Part shown: one piece after another, positions 61,532 through 64,000 of the stretch
How the letters are laid out: each line of letters opens with the position of its first letter
Numbering within the stretch: position 1 is the first letter of the stretch
Source: Lentisphaeria bacterium
Lineage (GTDB): Bacteria > Verrucomicrobiota > Lentisphaeria > Victivallales > Victivallaceae
Assembly (NCBI GenBank): GCA_900768505.1
Contig: CAAGED010000005.1
Coordinates: 1 to 64,000, forward strand
Length of the DNA: 64,000 nucleotides
Direction of reading: 5' to 3'
The notes under the pieces: model-generated
Seen by the model: only the letters and a program-made list of their open reading frames with translations
Database searches by the model: none
Told to the model about the DNA's origin: nothing
Translations under genes and position numbers: made by a program

Positions 61532-64000
61532 AGTTATTACCTCGGAATTTGATTTCGATAAGGCGATGGTGGCAATTCTGGAAAAAATGTCCATTTGTTT
61601 TGATATGGATTTTTGTTCAATTTCACGACTCGATTCCGATGTATTGAACGAATTGGCAATTTTTCGCCGGGTGGAGGGAGAAAAATGCGCAACACCGGAT
61701 TTCCAAGCCAACCATCTGCTTTATGCGGCGGCCGGGGAGAGTCCCTGCCTTACCTTTTCCCTTGATGATCCGGCGGCCGATTCGCCCTGCCGCCTCGAGG
61801 CAGCCGCCGTTATGCGGCAAAACGATTGTGCTGCGCTGCTGCTCTGCCGAGTGGTGGTGGAGCAGCGAAGCTGGGGATATATTACATTGCTGAAACGGCA
61901 GAGCAGGAGTTTTGCGGGTACTGAAATCAATCTTATGGGGATGATGGTTAAAAGTTTGGAACTTTATTTGGCCAAGGAGGCGATTCGAAATCAGTTGGAT
62001 GTCGAGTCTGCCATGAAAAAGAATTTATTTGAGATTGCCCCGATTCCTTTTATACTCTTCGATACCAATGAAAAAGTGCTGATGATGAATCATCGGGCGG
62101 AAGAGTTGTCTCAGGTTAAATTTTCGGGTCACGAGAAAGTCAGTTGCAGTAAATTGTTTTATGGCAGCGATAACGATGAGCGTGATTGCCCGGTTTTGGA
62201 TGCATTGCAGGAAGGTGTGATGAAATTCCACCGCATGGAAGTTTGGGGACGGAAGTTTGATGTCTACTCTCGCCCCATGTCGAAAAATGGCCGCTTGAGC
62301 GGAGTGCTGGTCAGTATGCTGGATCAAACCGAATTGCTGCAGAGCAAAAATCATTATCGTAATACTTCCATGCTTTTCAATAAGGTGATCGACACCATCC
62401 CATGTATTGTGACATTGAAGGATTATTATAACGGCAACAAATATATCATTGCCAATAAATTTCTTCATGAGTTTGCCGGTTTGACGTCAGGAGAAATTAT
62501 CGGGCGTGATGACCGGGAGATTCTTCAGCTCAATCAGAATAGCGATTGGGCGAAAGAGGAGGCGGAAGCCATGCGCACCGGAAGATTGGACGCATTGGAT
62601 GTTTTGCGGGATAAGGATGGCAAGCGGGCATTGTTCAATTCGTCGCTGATACGAATTCCCCGGGAGGATGGAGGAGACCTGCTGCTGGCAATTCGTTTTG
62701 ATGTGACGGAGATTCACCGCAGCCGGATTGCGTTGGAAGACAACGCAAGAGAGTTGTCGCAAATCAATTGCCGCTTAAAAACCTACCTGGAGCAGTCCCA
62801 AATCCTTCGTAATTGTACCGAATCACTGGCTTGTCATGTTCGCGGCCGTGAGCCGTTGAGCAAACTTCTGCATGAAATAGGGCGTTATCTGAAAGCCGAT
62901 CGCTGTGCAGTGGTTCATTACAAAAATAACGAATACCGATATCACTCCAAGTGGTATGTCTCGGCGCAGACTCCCCGAATTGTCGATTTGCCGGAAAATA
63001 TCGGTGCGTTTGCCGGAATATTGGCGGATAAAGAGTTGTTGTGTGTTTCCAGATTTGGGAACGTGGGTGAAAAAGCGGAGTCTTGCGTAGACCAATATCG
63101 TCACTCCCAGCAGGCGGAGGAGCTGGCAGTTTGCGTAATTTACTGCAACAATAAATTGTGGGGACACTTGGAGTTTCACCATTTTGAACGGAAAAATTAC
63201 AACGAAATGGATTTGCGTCTGGTTCGGGAATGCGCCCGGGTATTGGAGCTTATCTTAATCCGGCATGTGTTGCTGAAACGATTAATGGGCAAAAGTCGTG
63301 CGTTGGAGATTGCCCTGGATTCCGCGCAGGCGGCGGTGCGGGCAAAGAGTATGTTCCTGGCCACCATGAGCCACGAAATACGTACTCCTTTAAATGCGGT
63401 GATTGGCTTCAGTGAATTGCTGAGCGACCACGAGGTGACACCGGAGGAGTTCAAGGATTATGCCGGAGGCATTACCCGTGCCGGGAAGGTGTTACTGCGT
63501 TTAATTAATGATATTCTGGATTTGTCAAAATTGGAATCTGACCGGGTTAATGTTTTTGCTGGCAGGTGCGATATGGCGCTTATGGGGCAGGAAATAAGTA
63601 CGATTTTCCGTTACAAGGTAGAGAATTCTCCGGTGAATTTTATACTGGAATGCAGTGAAGATTTGCCAATATTGCAAGTCAATGAACAATCCATCCGGCA
63701 AATTGTATTGAATTTGGTGGGCAATTCAATAAAATTCACCTCCTCCGGTCATATTTTGCTTAAGGTCGATTTTGAGGCGGTAACTCCGGAAAAAGGAAAT
63801 TTGACGATTTTAGTGGAGGATACCGGCATGGGGATGGGGGAGGAGGAGAGTAAATTGATATTTGATCCTTTTGTCAAGGTGTCGCAGCGGCGCAGTGAGC
63901 GTTATATTGAGGGAACCGGGTTGGGGTTGCCGATTGTCAAGCGTTTGGTGGAGAAAATGAATGGTGAAATCTCTTTTGTCAGCCGTTTGAATGAGGGGAC
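61527..64000 (+). CDS. Hybrid-type sensor histidine kinase, main part; runs off the right edge
   Basis: About 824 codons open to the window edge, in the same frame as the N-terminal fragment. In order: a GAF-like domain (from FEVITSEFDFDKA), PAS (IAPIPFILFDTNEKV), a second PAS (VIDTIPCIVTLKD), another GAF (LLHEIGRYLKADRCAVVHY), then HisKA with the phospho-acceptor His in FLATMSHEIRTPLN (63372-63374), and HATPase with N-box VGNSIKFTS, G1 VEDTGMGMG and G2 GTGLGLP. The PAS/GAF-rich layout suggests a hybrid kinase whose receiver domain lies beyond 64000. No start codon fits its front; it depends on frameshifting from the preceding fragment. Confidence 0.85.

Noticed and set aside
1..64000. tRNA, rRNA, CRISPR, integrase or insertion-sequence elements
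   Set aside because: I looked for tRNA-like cloverleaf ends, repeat-spacer periodicity, and transposase or integrase motifs and found none that I could support by eye.

Overview
The window is 64 kb of densely packed bacterial chromosome with no phage, insertion-sequence, CRISPR, rRNA or tRNA signal that I could find. The organism looks like a diderm, anaerobic, polysaccharide-degrading member of the PVC group, most likely Lentisphaerota (Victivallales). The reasons are clan GH-D alpha-galactosidase-like and GH95-like glycosidases, a neutral-ceramidase-like hydrolase beside a Gfo/Idh/MocA oxidoreductase, a NifU/NifS iron-sulfur system, fused SecDF, a YdbH-type lipid bridge and lipoproteins (outer-membrane biology), and TadE/TadG-like pseudopilin genes. 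The taxonomic call is inference from gene content, not from a marker search.

Layout. 0.2-2 kb: ABC exporter (minus). 2.7-6.5 kb: PLP aminotransferase, a hairpin terminator, then a coupled oxidoreductase and ceramidase-like hydrolase. 6.9-11.6 kb: five-gene, mostly overlapping glycan operon (GT39-like, DPM1-like GT2, DUF2304, flippase, GT2) behind a good sigma-70-type promoter. 11.9-13.1 kb: ChrA-type transporter pair (minus). 13.4-17.5 kb: proS, nifU, nifS and a DUF493-like gene. 17.9-19.5 kb: a membrane coiled-coil protein followed by two very short genes, a 47-aa membrane peptide and a 48-aa lipoprotein. 19.6-22.7 kb: clpC and a Nudix hydrolase. 22.8-26.4 kb: orphan YejE-type permease, TadE- and TadG-like genes. 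26.5-30.4 kb: convergent GH95-like and GH36-like glycosidases sharing a bidirectional terminator. 30.7-39.2 kb (all minus): DUF2062, DedA, Na/Pi cotransporter-PhoU, Ca2+-type P-ATPase, SecDF. 40.0-44.8 kb: a three-gene, four-base-overlap operon described below. 44.8-56 kb (all minus): uvrA, maf, AmaP-like, Asp23, accC, accB, aroQ, RodZ-like, ftsK. 56.2-59.0 kb: CaCA antiporter and a second GH36-like glycosidase, convergent on one terminator. 59.1-64 kb: an exported secretin-N-like protein divergent from a large sensor kinase that runs off the right edge.

The most interesting locus is 40011-44778. Its first gene fuses a 12-helix MFS-type transporter to a YdbH (AsmA-like) intermembrane lipid-bridge domain. 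The second fuses a YnbE-like lipoprotein segment to a YdbL-like domain. The third is a lipoprotein of the NAPE-PLD-like metallo-beta-lactamase family. All three are translationally coupled by ATGA overlaps. In E. coli, YdbH, YnbE and YdbL are separate proteins that carry phospholipids to the outer membrane. Here the bridge is physically joined to a candidate inner-membrane lipid flippase and coupled to a candidate phospholipase-D-like enzyme, which suggests a compact flip, carry and remodel system.

A second unusual locus is the sensor kinase at 60717-64000. It reads as one protein only if a -1 shift occurs at an A8 run (61229-61236) and a +1 shift at a TTT-TGA stop (61526-61531). The second site closely resembles the autoregulatory +1 frameshift site of prfB, with a GGGGAG element just upstream. 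It could be programmed frameshifting, a decayed gene, or two homopolymer errors. No other gene in the window shows a frameshift.
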